DNA of 49,793 bases from Acidobacteriaceae bacterium (GCA_025462785.1 JAOAPG010000327.1:1-49793); one strand, 5' to 3'. Positions 8,052-16,244 are shown, counted from the stretch's first letter. Made by a program: numbers and translations. The notes: generated from the sequence alone by a model not told the origin.

Positions 8052-9956
8052 GTGACCCGGTTTTGGCGTCGCATTTTGTTTTCCGGGAAAATCTCACATC
8101 CAGTTCTTCCAAGGTCAGTTCCCGAAGCGAGTTGCTCAAACAAGGAAGCCCCGCCGCACACGCGCTTCTCTCCCTCTCTTATTGGCCTCGTCGTATTCTT
8201 CCTCCTGGCTACACCCTCTTTGGCGCAGGACGTTCAGACTTCCGCTCTAGAGAATTCGTCGACTCAGGAAAATGCAGCCACCGGGAATCCTCCGGCTCGC
8301 GTTGCTCGGATCAGTTACCTGAAAGGGAACGTCTCTTTCTTACGGGCAGGACTGGATCAGTGGAGCCAGGCGACAATTAACTTTCCAGCGACGACAGGTG
8401 ATCGAATCTATACGGACAAAGGTGCTCGGGCAGAACTAGAAGTGGGTCCCTACACTGTGCGCTTGTCAGAATCCACGGACCTCACCATAACGAATCTGGA
8501 CGACAAGACTATGCAGCTGGGGTTAGCGCAAGGCACAGTGCGCGTGAGCGTTTATCAGTTGCCTTCGGATAATATCGTGGAACTTGACACGCCGAATGGA
8601 GCTCTTACAGTTGTTGCACCCGGTAAGTATCGCATCGATACCGATCCAGATAACAACCGGACGCGTGCGAGTGTGAATAGCGGCAGCTTGGAAGTAGGCG
8701 GTGCAGATGTTCCTCAAAATGTCGCAGCTGGCCAGGCAGTTGAGCTTATAGGACAAGATCCGGTCGTGGCGGATTCCACTGATATGCCTCCGCCGGATGC
8801 CTTTGATAGATGGTGCGAGGAACGGGACCATCACCTTGCGTCGTCCGTCTCTGCACAATATGTGAACCCGTCAACTCCCGGCTATGACGACCTCGATGCT
8901 TACGGCTCATGGCAGGAGGTTGTCGACTATGGTCCAGTGTGGTTTCCCGCAGGTGTGGCAGTGGGCTGGGTCCCTTATCGTTTCGGTCACTGGGCGTGGA
9001 TTGACCCTTGGGGCTGGACCTGGATTGAAGATGAACCATGGGGATTTTGCACGTTTCATTTTGGCCGGTGGGTTTTCATTGGATCTGTTTGGGGCTGGTT
9101 GCCAGGACCGCTTCTTGTCGCTCCGGTTTACGCGCCCGCTTTCGTTGCCTTCCTGGGAGGGCCAGGCTTCGACATCGGAATAGGTGTTGGATTGGTAGGC
9201 TGGTTTCCCTTGGGACCCGGCGAACCGTTTTTTCCGTGGTATCACTTCGGGGGCGAATATCTGCGCGTGGTCAACATAACTAATATTCGCAACGTGACCA
9301 ACATTACGAACATCACGAATATAACCAACATAAATAACGTGCATTACGCGTATCGTGACATAGCAACAACAGCAGTACCAAAAGACGTGTTCAGCAGAGG
9401 GGATCCGGTAGCTAACCATGCAGTTCGGCTTTCCTCGCAGCAACTCGCAAAGGCACAGATAACTCCGCATCCTCCGGTTAACCCGGCGAGGACTGCAGTA
9501 ATGCCCGGGAAACCCGTGCCAAAGCCCCCGGTTCGTCCGGTTCACTTTGCTGCGGCACCCAGGGCGCAAAACCTCTTTCGTGCGGGCCCAGGTGGTAATC
9601 GACTCCCAGTACCACCGGTAGCACGCAATGCGCCGCCGAGCGGCGGTGCAGAACACACTCCACCGCGTGCGGTGCCTCCGCCTAGAGTTGCTGGAACGAG
9701 GCCGCCGGGCGCACCACCGCCTCCGATGTTGTATAGAAATCCTCCACCTCCACCGGCAGTTCCCTTCGCAGTACGACGTCCGGTAATGGTGGAACACCCA
9801 GGTAGACCGCTCGAACCAGTCCAAGTCGAGGCATTACGTGCAGCAAGACCTGTTGGTCCGATGGTCGATCACGAGTTTCCTCCACATGTGGCGCCGGTGA
9901 TCCGTGAAACGCCGACTCCACCACCTCCGGCGGCTCGACCGCCGAGAGTCCGATGA
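8052..9956 (+). CDS. FecR-domain envelope protein with YXWGXW-type repeats (DUF6600-like)
   Basis: A 634-residue protein. A hydrophobic segment (about residues 43-58, ending SLAQ) acts as signal peptide or anchor. A FecR-like beta domain follows (about 80-235), including VNSGSLEV. Next comes an aromatic block (about 285-400) with repeats such as GSWQEVVDYGPVWFP, FGHWAWIDPWGWTW and EPWGFCTFHFGRW. An NIT repeat (about 408-425) leads into a long proline/arginine-rich tail. Such proteins are common in Acidobacteriota and Proteobacteria; FecR domains usually sense or transduce envelope signals, but no sigma/TonB partner is adjacent. The start is unsure: GTG at 8052 leaves an unusually long stretch before the hydrophobic segment, and no internal ATG precedes it. 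Confidence 0.75.
   Translation: MTRFWRRILFSGKISHPVLPRSVPEASCSNKEAPPHTRFSPSLIGLVVFFLLATPSLAQDVQTSALENSSTQENAATGNPPARVARISYLKGNVSFLRAGLDQWSQATINFPATTGDRIYTDKGARAELEVGPYTVRLSESTDLTITNLDDKTMQLGLAQGTVRVSVYQLPSDNIVELDTPNGALTVVAPGKYRIDTDPDNNRTRASVNSGSLEVGGADVPQNVAAGQAVELIGQDPVVADSTDMPPPDAFDRWCEERDHHLASSVSAQYVNPSTPGYDDLDAYGSWQEVVDYGPVWFPAGVAVGWVPYRFGHWAWIDPWGWTWIEDEPWGFCTFHFGRWVFIGSVWGWLPGPLLVAPVYAPAFVAFLGGPGFDIGIGVGLVGWFPLGPGEPFFPWYHFGGEYLRVVNITNIRNVTNITNITNITNINNVHYAYRDIATTAVPKDVFSRGDPVANHAVRLSSQQLAKAQITPHPPVNPARTAVMPGKPVPKPPVRPVHFAAAPRAQNLFRAGPGGNRLPVPPVARNAPPSGGAEHTPPRAVPPPRVAGTRPPGAPPPPMLYRNPPPPPAVPFAVRRPVMVEHPGRPLEPVQVEALRAARPVGPMVDHEFPPHVAPVIRETPTPPPPAARPPRVR
9268..9345 (+). repeat. in-frame N-I-T tripeptide repeat tract
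   Basis: Inside the FecR gene the codons for Asn-Ile-Thr and variants (NITNIRNVTNITNITNITN) repeat about seven times before becoming NINNVHYAY. At DNA level it is an imperfect 9-base repeat of the type AACATNACN. It probably forms a parallel beta or linker stretch. Repeat number may vary between strains. Confidence 0.75.
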
Positions 9957-9972
9957 TTCAGAGGTACCAACT

Positions 9973-10332
9973 GTGGCAATCAAACTAAACACGAGAGCAT
10001 TCGACTACGCCAAAGAACTTGTCCTAACAGGAAGGGCGGTGTTCGACGGACGTGATGCATGGAGCGAACACCAACCCTCTGCGGAGAAGGAGAATGAGTT
10101 CATCCGCGCTCACGGATTTCACGAATACGGGAAGTGGCACTTGGGAGTTGATGACGAATTCGCCGAAGACACAAAACGAAGATATAAATTCCCATACGGC
10201 GATTTTAAGGATGTGCACCGTTGCGCGGTGCTTTCGGCCGAGAGCCGTGCTGGACAGTATAAGCACTACGACATCGAAAACGCGGCAGCGCACCTGCACG
10301 GGATGATCGACGCTGCGTCAAAAGCTGCCTGA
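9973..10332 (+). CDS. conserved small hypothetical protein
   Basis: A 119-residue soluble protein without signal peptide or membrane segment. Recognisable features are an early FDYAKELVLTGRAVFDGRDAW, a central HGFHEYGKWHLGVD and CAVLSAESRAGQYKHYDIE. The start is GTG at 9973, with GAGGT about seven bases upstream; the frame is open further upstream but that overlaps the FecR gene. It is rich in aromatic and charged residues, suggesting a compact cytoplasmic protein. I do not know a function. It follows the FecR gene by 16 bases and may be transcribed with it. Confidence 0.7.
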   Translation: MAIKLNTRAFDYAKELVLTGRAVFDGRDAWSEHQPSAEKENEFIRAHGFHEYGKWHLGVDDEFAEDTKRRYKFPYGDFKDVHRCAVLSAESRAGQYKHYDIENAAAHLHGMIDAASKAA

Positions 10333-10333
10333 A

Positions 10334-10412
10334 AGAGAGTCTCTCTCGCAACCTTTAAGCCTGAAGTCGTATGAGCCTTTTAACCGGAAGGTGGAGTCTC
10401 TCATAGAGAGAC
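10334..10412. repeat. two related short inverted repeats after the FecR/119-aa pair
   Basis: AGAGAGTCTCTCT at 10334-10346 and GTCTCTCATAGAGAGAC at 10396-10412 (seven perfect pairs, three-base loop). The same GAGAG/CTCTC letters occur in both, so the arms can pair within or between the two elements. They may end transcription or be a protein-binding or RNA-processing site. Neither is followed by a T run. Confidence 0.4.
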
Positions 10413-10440
10413 CCGCGCAATCCGGCTCTATCCGCACGGG

Positions 10441-10472
10441 CAATTGTTATAGGTGTCATCGGTCGTTAACAT
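10441..10472 (+). promoter_or_regulatory. shared-motif promoter at the head of the redox island
   Basis: CAATTGTT at 10441-10448 and GTTAACAT at 10465-10472. The predicted start near 10479 lies just before a short ORF (10497) and about 335 bases before the oxidoreductase gene at 10815. It is a candidate promoter for at least the first five genes of the island. Confidence 0.5.
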
Positions 10473-10496
10473 TTTGACTTAGGAGCCAAATCCCTT

Positions 10497-10604
10497 ATGG
10501 ATACACCGAAGGGCAAGCAGCATTGGTTCGAATTGGCGGTTATTCACAAATTGAAACGTAAAGTTCGGAGTAGGCCGCCGCCTATTTCAGAAAATAACCC
10601 ATAA
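10497..10604 (+). CDS. possible 35-residue small protein
   Basis: ATG at 10497 with AGGAG eleven bases upstream opens a short frame encoding MDTPKGKQHWFELAVIHKLK and a basic, proline-rich end, stopping at TAA 10602-10604. It begins about 18 bases after the start predicted for the promoter at 10441, where a first gene is expected. Nothing else supports it. It could instead be part of a long untranslated leader of the downstream oxidoreductase operon. Confidence 0.3.
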   Translation: MDTPKGKQHWFELAVIHKLKRKVRSRPPPISENNP

Positions 10605-10814
10605 CAACTTACAAAAGGGGCCTGTTAGCGGCGATGTCCCGCGTTCCGTTTGAGTCTGGGCGCAAGTTGGCCTGACTGCTCCGAGGATAACTTAGGGTCC
10701 CCTTGCCCGATCTCGATTCTGGGACCTTGGGCGAACGAGACACTCTCCATGGCAATTCTTGGAGCTACAGCGACTAAAGCCGCAGGACGCCGCTTACCGA
10801 GGGTGCCCTCCACA

Positions 10815-11780
10815 ATGAGGGCCGCCGCGATTGATCGATTTGGACCGCCAGCGGTCCTCACACTTCACGCTGTTCCAGTGCCAGAACACGGGCCACATGA
10901 TGTACTAATGGCGCTTTACTCTGCTGGCGTTGGCGTGTGGGATACTTGGATACGCGACGGTTCGTGGAGGCCTTATGGGACTCCTAAATTTCCTCTTGTG
11001 CCCGGAACCGACGGCGCAGGTGTGATTGTCGAAAAGGGAGCTAGAGTCAGAGATTTCGAAATAGGCGAGCGCGTTTATGGAGTCGATTTTTCCGATCCTC
11101 AAGGCGGCTTTTATGCCGAGTTTAAAGCAATAGACGACCAGCACGTTGCACGCGTTCCGAAACCGCTCGACATGTTGCAGGCTGGAGCCGCACCGGTGCC
11201 AGGATTAACCGCGCTACAGGGAATTGATGATCATCTGCACGTGCGTCGAGAAGAGTATGTCTTGATCTTCGGTGCGACGGGCTCGGTGGGAACACTTGCA
11301 GTTCAGTTCGCGAAGCGCCATCACGCACGTGTTATTGCTACAGCCTCTGGCGGACCTGCAACCGCGCTCGTCAAGAAACTAGGAGCTAGCAGCGTCTTTG
11401 ATCCTCGTAGCGACAATGCCGTGGAAGAGCTTACCGGCCGTGCGCCTCATGGTATTGACGCAGTCCTAGCTTTAGCGGGTGGGGATGATCTCGAGAAATG
11501 TCTTGACCTCGTAAATAAAGATGGTCGAGTGGCGTACCCCAATGGGGTGGAACCCGAGCCCAGGCGCCGATCCAAATTCCGCCTGATTTCCTATGACGCG
11601 GCTGTTGGTCCGCAGGAATTTGCACGACTGGAGCAGGCCACAATAGAGGCTCGGCTTCATGTACCTGTTGCGGGGGCATATCCGTTGGCAGAGGCGGCGA
11701 AAGCTCATGAGCGGCTGGAGGCGGGTCACATACTCGGCAGAATTGTCTTGCGCATTCGAAGAATGCCGGCGAGGCAATAA
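10815..11780 (+). CDS. zinc-free quinone oxidoreductase-like MDR-superfamily protein
   Basis: A 321-residue medium-chain dehydrogenase/reductase. It has the N-terminal GroES-like fold (MRAAAIDRFGPPAVL, VPGTDGAGVIVEKG) and a nucleotide-binding motif LIFGATGSVGTLAVQFAK typical of NADPH:quinone reductases. The zinc-binding cysteines of alcohol dehydrogenases are missing. It would use NADPH to reduce quinones or unsaturated carbonyl compounds in the cytoplasm. Start chosen at 10815, where the domain begins; longer in-frame starts at 10749 or 10650 would add a non-homologous-looking leader. The next gene's ATG follows its TAA with no gap, indicating an operon with peroxiredoxin, DsbA-like protein and aldehyde dehydrogenase. 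Confidence 0.85.
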   Translation: MRAAAIDRFGPPAVLTLHAVPVPEHGPHDVLMALYSAGVGVWDTWIRDGSWRPYGTPKFPLVPGTDGAGVIVEKGARVRDFEIGERVYGVDFSDPQGGFYAEFKAIDDQHVARVPKPLDMLQAGAAPVPGLTALQGIDDHLHVRREEYVLIFGATGSVGTLAVQFAKRHHARVIATASGGPATALVKKLGASSVFDPRSDNAVEELTGRAPHGIDAVLALAGGDDLEKCLDLVNKDGRVAYPNGVEPEPRRRSKFRLISYDAAVGPQEFARLEQATIEARLHVPVAGAYPLAEAAKAHERLEAGHILGRIVLRIRRMPARQ

Positions 11781-12251
11781 ATGGCTGCGAAGATCTTGAG
11801 TCCGGGGACTACGGCTCCGGATTTCACGCTCAACGTCACTCCTGATCAAAAGCTTAGGCTCAGTGAGTTGCGAGGCAAGCCCGTAATTCTGGCGTTCTAT
11901 CCCGCTGATTGGAGTCCGGTGTGCGGAGATCAAATGTCGCTCTATAACCAAGTCCTTCCCGAGTTTAAAAAATACGGAGCGGAGCTTCTGGGTATCTCCG
12001 TAGACGGTGCCTGGTGCCATGCGGCGTTTGTAAAGGACCGCCACCTGCACTTCCCACTACTTTCCGATTTTGAGCCGAAAGGCGCAGTGGCCAAACAATA
12101 CGGCGCCTACCGCGATAAGGACGGGTTTTGCGAACGCGCTCTGTTTGTTCTCGATAAAGACGGGACGATCACTTGGAGTTACTGCTCGCCCGTCGCGGTG
12201 AATCCCGGCGCGGACGGGATCCTGCGAGCGCTCGAGGATCTGCCTAAATAG
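11781..12251 (+). CDS. AhpC/TSA-family peroxiredoxin
   Basis: A 156-residue thioredoxin-fold peroxidase. Peroxidatic cysteine C48 sits in YPADWSPVCGDQ; the usual motif is DFTPVC, so position 44 is Trp. The conserved arginine is present as R119 in CERALFVLD. Further cysteines C79 and C117 could resolve the sulfenic acid, so the subtype (1-Cys or atypical 2-Cys) is not decided. It reduces hydrogen peroxide or organic peroxides using thioredoxin or a similar donor in the cytoplasm. The ATG abuts the upstream stop codon and its ribosome binding site (GAGG) lies inside the upstream gene. The DsbA-like gene follows after 11 bases. Confidence 0.9.
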   Translation: MAAKILSPGTTAPDFTLNVTPDQKLRLSELRGKPVILAFYPADWSPVCGDQMSLYNQVLPEFKKYGAELLGISVDGAWCHAAFVKDRHLHFPLLSDFEPKGAVAKQYGAYRDKDGFCERALFVLDKDGTITWSYCSPVAVNPGADGILRALEDLPK

Positions 12252-12262
12252 GGGAATTGTTT

Positions 12263-12811
12263 ATGGCTTCCACGTTAAAAGTTCCAGTTTCATCTAGCGA
12301 CCATATTCAAGGAGATGAACATGCGCCCGTCACTCTTGTCGAATATGGCGATTACGAATGTCCGCACTGCGGGGTTGCTTACTACATCGTGAAGACCGTA
12401 CAGAACCACTACGGGAACCAGCTGAGATTTGTGTTCCGCAACTTCCCGCTGACCGAGATCCATCCTTACGCTGAGCCGGCGGCGGAGGCTGCAGAGTTAG
12501 CCGCAGTCTACGACCAGTTCTGGGAGATGCACGATGGTATTTACGAAAACCAAGACCGGCTAGGCATTCCATTGCTTTTCGAACTCGGGGGCGAGCTCGG
12601 ATTGCCCCCAAACCGTCTTCGCGATGCGATCGCCAATCACGAATTCTCCGACAAGATTCAAGGTGATTTCCTAGGCGGCGTCCGCAGTGGCGTCAACGGC
12701 ACTCCCACGTTCTTTGTTAACAACATTCGGCATGACGGATCGTACGAGTTCGAAGATCTTGTTGCCGACATAGACGCTCACCTGTCGCAAGCAAAAGCCG
12801 TGTCCAAATAA
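12263..12811 (+). CDS. DsbA-family thioredoxin-fold oxidoreductase
   Basis: A 182-residue protein with a CPHC active site (about residues 33-36) in EYGDYECPHCG, a helical insert, and the cis-proline motif GVNGTPTFFVN near the C-terminus. These identify the Thioredoxin_4/DsbA-like family. There is no signal peptide, so unlike classical DsbA it probably works in the cytoplasm, perhaps as a disulfide reductase or a partner of the peroxiredoxin just upstream. Start chosen at ATG 12263, with AGGGGA upstream; TTG at 12257 is a less likely alternative. The aldehyde dehydrogenase gene begins 12 bases after its stop. Confidence 0.88.
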   Translation: MASTLKVPVSSSDHIQGDEHAPVTLVEYGDYECPHCGVAYYIVKTVQNHYGNQLRFVFRNFPLTEIHPYAEPAAEAAELAAVYDQFWEMHDGIYENQDRLGIPLLFELGGELGLPPNRLRDAIANHEFSDKIQGDFLGGVRSGVNGTPTFFVNNIRHDGSYEFEDLVADIDAHLSQAKAVSK

Positions 12812-12823
12812 AGAGAAGGTTTT

Positions 12824-14341
12824 ATGACAACTTTAGTTGCAACCATGCCACCGAAATCAGAAACAACAAGCAGCGTGCCGCCGCGCTACTCGGGCTTTAA
12901 CGGCCAATACATCAACGGTTCCTGGCGGCCCGGGCACCGTGGTCGAACGCTCAAGGACACCGATCCTTTCACAGGCGAGACCGTCACAGAAATCGCCATG
13001 GCTGATCAAAGTGATCTCGATGAAGCTTACCAGTCCGCAGAGAAAACCCAACCCGCATGGCGTGATACGCTGCCCGCCGAGCGTGCGGCCATTATGCTGA
13101 GGTCGCTCGAAATCATGGACGCGCGTCATGAAGAGATTCTGGATTGGTTGATACGTGAGTCCGGGAGCACGCGCATCAAGGCGGAAGTCGAGTGGCAGAT
13201 GCTTTTTGCCATCACACGCGAAGCAGCGTCATTCCCATATCGCGTGACGGGACGGATTCTCCCCATTGATGAACCGGGCAAGGAGAGTCGCGCTTACCGT
13301 CAGCCCATTGGCGTTATCGGTGTGATTAGCCCTTGGAATTTTCCAATTTACTTGGCACATCGTTCGGTTGGTCCTGCGATCGCGTTAGGTAACACGGTAG
13401 TCGTTAAGCCTTCTCAGGAGACGCCGATAACCGGAGGCCTGCTGATTGCAAAAATCTACGAGGAAGCAGGATTGCCTCCCGGAGTTTTGAACGTAATAGT
13501 TGGGTCAAGCAGCGAGATAGGCGATGCATTCATTCAGCATCCGATTCCAGCTCTGATTTCGTTCACCGGGTCGACTGATGTAGGGCGACACGTTATGCAA
13601 CTTGCCGCGACGAGTCCTATGCTCAAGCGCGTCGCGCTGGAACTTGGGGGAAATACCCCGTGTGTCGTACTCGATGACGCCGATCTCATTTATGCCGTAA
13701 AGGCTGCGGTTTACGGCAGGTTCCTGCATCAGGGCGAAATCTGCATGAGTACAAATCGCATTATTGTCGACGCAACCTTATATGACGAGTTCGTCGATCG
13801 CTACACAGCTCATGTCAAGACTCTGAAAGCTGGCAACCCCCAAGATCCGGACACAGTAATTGGTCCAATCATTAACTCGAAGCAGCTTACGAACATGATG
13901 AAACACGTCAATGACTCTCGCGCAGGCGGAGCGCGACAGCTTCTCGGAGGAAACCCCAACGGCCTCGTCCTTCCACCTCAAGTCTTCGCGGACGTCACGA
14001 ATGACATGCCGATTGCTAGGTTCGAAACTTTTGGTCCAATTGCGCCCATCATAAAAGTGAATGGCGAGGCTGAAGCACTGCATGTAGCAAACGACACTCC
14101 GTTTGGACTTTCAAGCAGTGTATGCACTCGCGATGAGGCACGCGGACTGCGGTTCGCGCTTGGAGTTCGTGCGGGGATGACCCACGTCAATGACAGCAGC
14201 GTCGACGACACGCCTACAGCTCCATTTGGTGGAGAGAAGAACAGCGGCATAGGCCGTTTTGGCGGTGAGTGGATATTAGAAGAGTTCACAACTCCGCATT
14301 GGATCACGGTGCAACACACGCCGCGCCAATATCCCTTTTGA
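12824..14341 (+). CDS. NAD(P)-dependent aldehyde dehydrogenase
   Basis: A 505-residue ALDH-superfamily enzyme with every key residue: N172 in SPWNFP, cofactor motif FTGSTDVG (248-255), general base E273 in LELGGN, nucleophile C307 in HQGEICMS, and FETFGP in the C-terminal half. It oxidises an aldehyde to the acid; the ICMS context is closest to aromatic-type aldehyde dehydrogenases (benzaldehyde/vanillin group), but substrate cannot be fixed from sequence. It lies in an operon of redox and carbonyl-handling enzymes. AGAGAAGG precedes the ATG. Confidence 0.92.
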   Translation: MTTLVATMPPKSETTSSVPPRYSGFNGQYINGSWRPGHRGRTLKDTDPFTGETVTEIAMADQSDLDEAYQSAEKTQPAWRDTLPAERAAIMLRSLEIMDARHEEILDWLIRESGSTRIKAEVEWQMLFAITREAASFPYRVTGRILPIDEPGKESRAYRQPIGVIGVISPWNFPIYLAHRSVGPAIALGNTVVVKPSQETPITGGLLIAKIYEEAGLPPGVLNVIVGSSSEIGDAFIQHPIPALISFTGSTDVGRHVMQLAATSPMLKRVALELGGNTPCVVLDDADLIYAVKAAVYGRFLHQGEICMSTNRIIVDATLYDEFVDRYTAHVKTLKAGNPQDPDTVIGPIINSKQLTNMMKHVNDSRAGGARQLLGGNPNGLVLPPQVFADVTNDMPIARFETFGPIAPIIKVNGEAEALHVANDTPFGLSSSVCTRDEARGLRFALGVRAGMTHVNDSSVDDTPTAPFGGEKNSGIGRFGGEWILEEFTTPHWITVQHTPRQYPF

Positions 14342-14374
14342 GTCCCAAAGGAGATCGACAGAAAGAAAAATGAA

Positions 14375-15265
14375 ATGAAAGTAGGATTTATAGGTCTAGG
14401 CAACATGGGTTCAGGTATGGCTCGCAACCTTATTAAGGCGGGACACACTCTGACTGTCTTCAATCGGACAAAAAGCCGTGCCGAAGAATTTAGATCGCTG
14501 GGTGCAACTGTTGCTGGAACGCCCGGCGAAGCTGCTGCAGGAGCAGAGGTCGTTATCACGATGCTCGCCGATGATGCGGCGGTGGAAGATGCAGTGCTTG
14601 GGCCGGGACGCGTCCTCCAATCCCTTCCCGCGGGCGCCGTACATGTTTCCATGAGCACAATCAGCGTGGCGCTCTCACGCCGGCTGACCGCGGCTCACCG
14701 CGAGAAGCAGCAGTACTTTTTGGCAGCTCCGGTGTTTGGACGTCCCGATGCAGCTGCTGCCGCAAAACTCTTCATAGTCGCGGCTGGTCCCACCGACCAG
14801 ATCGAACGTTGCCGACCTTTGTTTGAAGCCATGGGGCAAAAGACATTCGTTGCTGGCGAAGATTCACCCGAAGCGAACTTAATCAAGCTGACTGGCAATT
14901 TCATGATCACCGTCGCGATAGAGAGTCTGGGAGAGGCCTTTGCTCTGATACGGAAATCCGGCTTTGATCCCAACAAGTTTCTGGAAGTGATGACCGGTTC
15001 GCTTTTTGCGGCTCCAGTCTTCCGGAACTATGGTGCGATCATCGCCGCCGAAAAGTTTGAGCCACCGGGTTTCAAATTGCCGCTTGGTTTAAAAGACAAC
15101 CGATTAGTTCTCGCTGCAGCGGAAGAGGCGGCTGTCCCCATGCCTATGGCAAGCCTTGTGCGTGATCGATTCTTAGCTGCCCTAGCACAGGAAATGGGAA
15201 ATGCGGACTGGTCGGCGATCGCTACTGTCTCGTTCCGAGATGCGGGACTCGAAAAGGCGGCTTAA
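14375..15265 (+). CDS. beta-hydroxyacid dehydrogenase (3-hydroxyisobutyrate dehydrogenase family)
   Basis: A 296-residue enzyme with the N-terminal NAD(P) motif VGFIGLGNMGSGMARN, the substrate-binding mid-section, and the catalytic lysine in EANLIKLTGNFM of the C-terminal helical domain. The family includes 3-hydroxyisobutyrate, tartronate semialdehyde and glyoxylate/succinic-semialdehyde reductases. The GLGNMGSGMARN form and the neighbouring aldehyde dehydrogenase suggest reduction of small toxic aldehydes, but the exact substrate is not determinable. AAAGGAG lies 23 bases upstream of the ATG, with a closer ATG at 14370 in another frame. It is the fifth gene of a closely spaced run. Confidence 0.88.
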   Translation: MKVGFIGLGNMGSGMARNLIKAGHTLTVFNRTKSRAEEFRSLGATVAGTPGEAAAGAEVVITMLADDAAVEDAVLGPGRVLQSLPAGAVHVSMSTISVALSRRLTAAHREKQQYFLAAPVFGRPDAAAAAKLFIVAAGPTDQIERCRPLFEAMGQKTFVAGEDSPEANLIKLTGNFMITVAIESLGEAFALIRKSGFDPNKFLEVMTGSLFAAPVFRNYGAIIAAEKFEPPGFKLPLGLKDNRLVLAAAEEAAVPMPMASLVRDRFLAALAQEMGNADWSAIATVSFRDAGLEKAA

Positions 15266-15301
15266 TTCTTTAGGTTGAAGTTCGGCAATAGCGGAGGTTG
15301 T

Positions 15302-15664
15302 ATGGCAACGGCAACAACAGGGCTAAAAGAACGGCTGGCGCAAGAATCTGAAATCCAACTCACTGTAACGGGGAGAAAAACTGGACGCCCAATCACCAAT
15401 ACTGTCTGGTTCGTCCTTGAGGGCAACAAACTTTATCTATTGCCAGTTAAGGGTAACGATAGTCAATGGTTCAAGAACGTGCTCGCTAATCCGACAATAA
15501 AGATTTCGGTCGGGGATGTAGAAGGCGAGTTTAAAGTTACGCCAACAACCGACTCGAATATTGTTTCTTCTGTAGTTGAGAAGTTCCGCAACAAGTACGG
15601 CGCAGAAGATGTAAAGAAGTACTACTCGAAATTCGATGCCGCCGTTGTAGTTGATCTCGGCTAG
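15302..15664 (+). CDS. split-barrel flavin/F420-binding-like protein (Ddn/PNPOx-like)
   Basis: A 120-residue protein with the pattern VTGRKTGRPITNTVWFVLEGNKLYLLPVKGNDSQWFKNV, typical of the small split-barrel proteins related to deazaflavin-dependent nitroreductase and pyridoxamine-phosphate oxidase. Members bind FMN, F420 or heme and reduce diverse substrates or sequester them. Which cofactor is used here is unknown. Start at ATG 15302, with GGAGG seven bases upstream; the longer frame from 15275 lacks one. The C-terminus is complete (AAVVVDLG). It closes the first block of the redox island; a promoter-bearing gap of about 175 bases follows. Confidence 0.7.
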   Translation: MATATTGLKERLAQESEIQLTVTGRKTGRPITNTVWFVLEGNKLYLLPVKGNDSQWFKNVLANPTIKISVGDVEGEFKVTPTTDSNIVSSVVEKFRNKYGAEDVKKYYSKFDAAVVVDLG

Positions 15665-15772
15665 CAACATCGGCCAGAACCTGATTGTGCGAGTTCTCTT
15701 TGATATTGCCAAGCTCCTAAAACATCGTTCGAACGTCGGCTGCACGCACTTGTAAGTCCTATGTCGCAAGGA

Positions 15773-15804
15773 CAATTGATTCTCCGGATGAATTGTTCTA
15801 GCGA
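15773..15804 (+). promoter_or_regulatory. first of two overlapping shared-motif promoters
   Basis: CAATTGAT at 15773-15780 and TCTAGCGA at 15797-15804, with the common spacing. The second element begins on the last base of the GAATTGTT belonging to the next promoter, so polymerase could occupy only one at a time. Confidence 0.4.
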
Positions 15805-15821
15805 ATCTCAGTTATTAGCCT
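15790..15821 (+). promoter_or_regulatory. second overlapping shared-motif promoter, upstream of the HbpS-like gene
   Basis: GAATTGTT at 15790-15797 and ATTAGCCT at 15814-15821. The predicted start falls close to the ATG at 15839, leaving a leader of only about ten bases. Confidence 0.55.
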
Positions 15822-15838
15822 CGTAACCAAGGCCTTTT

Positions 15839-16244
15839 ATGATCACGCTGAATAACGCAAGAGAAATAATTTCCGCCGCCGAGAAGCGGGCATTGGAAAT
15901 CGGTCAACCGATGAACATAGCCGTAGTCGACTCCGGAGCCAACTTAATAGCACACGCACGAATGGATGGAGCTTGGATCGGCAGTATAGATATCTCCATC
16001 AACAAAGCATTTACAGCCAGAGCACTCGACATTTCCACAAAAGAGCTGGCTACCCACTCTCAACCCGGTAAACAGTTTTTCGGGATTCACGCCTCGAAAC
16101 ATGGCCGAATCATGATTTTTGCTGGCGGCATCCCCCTGAAACAAGGTGGCAAGGTGATCGGAGCAGTTGGCGTTTAGCGGCGGTTCTGGCGACCAGGATC
16201 AAACTGTGCCCGAAGCAGGCGCAGCCGCTTTCAAACCGAGTTGA
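15839..16244 (+). pseudogene. HbpS/GlcG-like heme-binding protein gene with a 3' frameshift
   Basis: The frame starting at 15839 gives 112 residues of a GlcG/HbpS (DUF336) protein: INKAFTARALD, GKQFFGIHAS, IMIFAGGIPL and KVIGAVGV, then stops at TAG 16175-16177. Removing one T from the run at 16173-16175 restores VSGGSGDQDQTVPEAGAAAFKP, the normal family C-terminus, ending at TGA 16242-16244. Family members are 130-145 residues, so the restored length (~134) fits. They bind heme or small cofactors, often beside oxidoreductases, as here. Either the gene is recently damaged, or the extra T is a sequencing error, or the truncated protein still folds. Confidence 0.75.

Noticed and set aside
9268..9345. 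CRISPR-like repeat tract
   Set aside because: The repeats are 9 bases, in frame and without spacers; they encode a tripeptide repeat.
8907..9824. 305-codon minus-strand frame opposite the FecR gene
   Set aside because: Shadow frame; arginine/tryptophan-rich noise with no domain.
12254..12261. GAATTGTT just before the DsbA-like start codon
   Set aside because: The required second half would fall inside the gene and is absent; the gene is tightly linked to its upstream neighbour.
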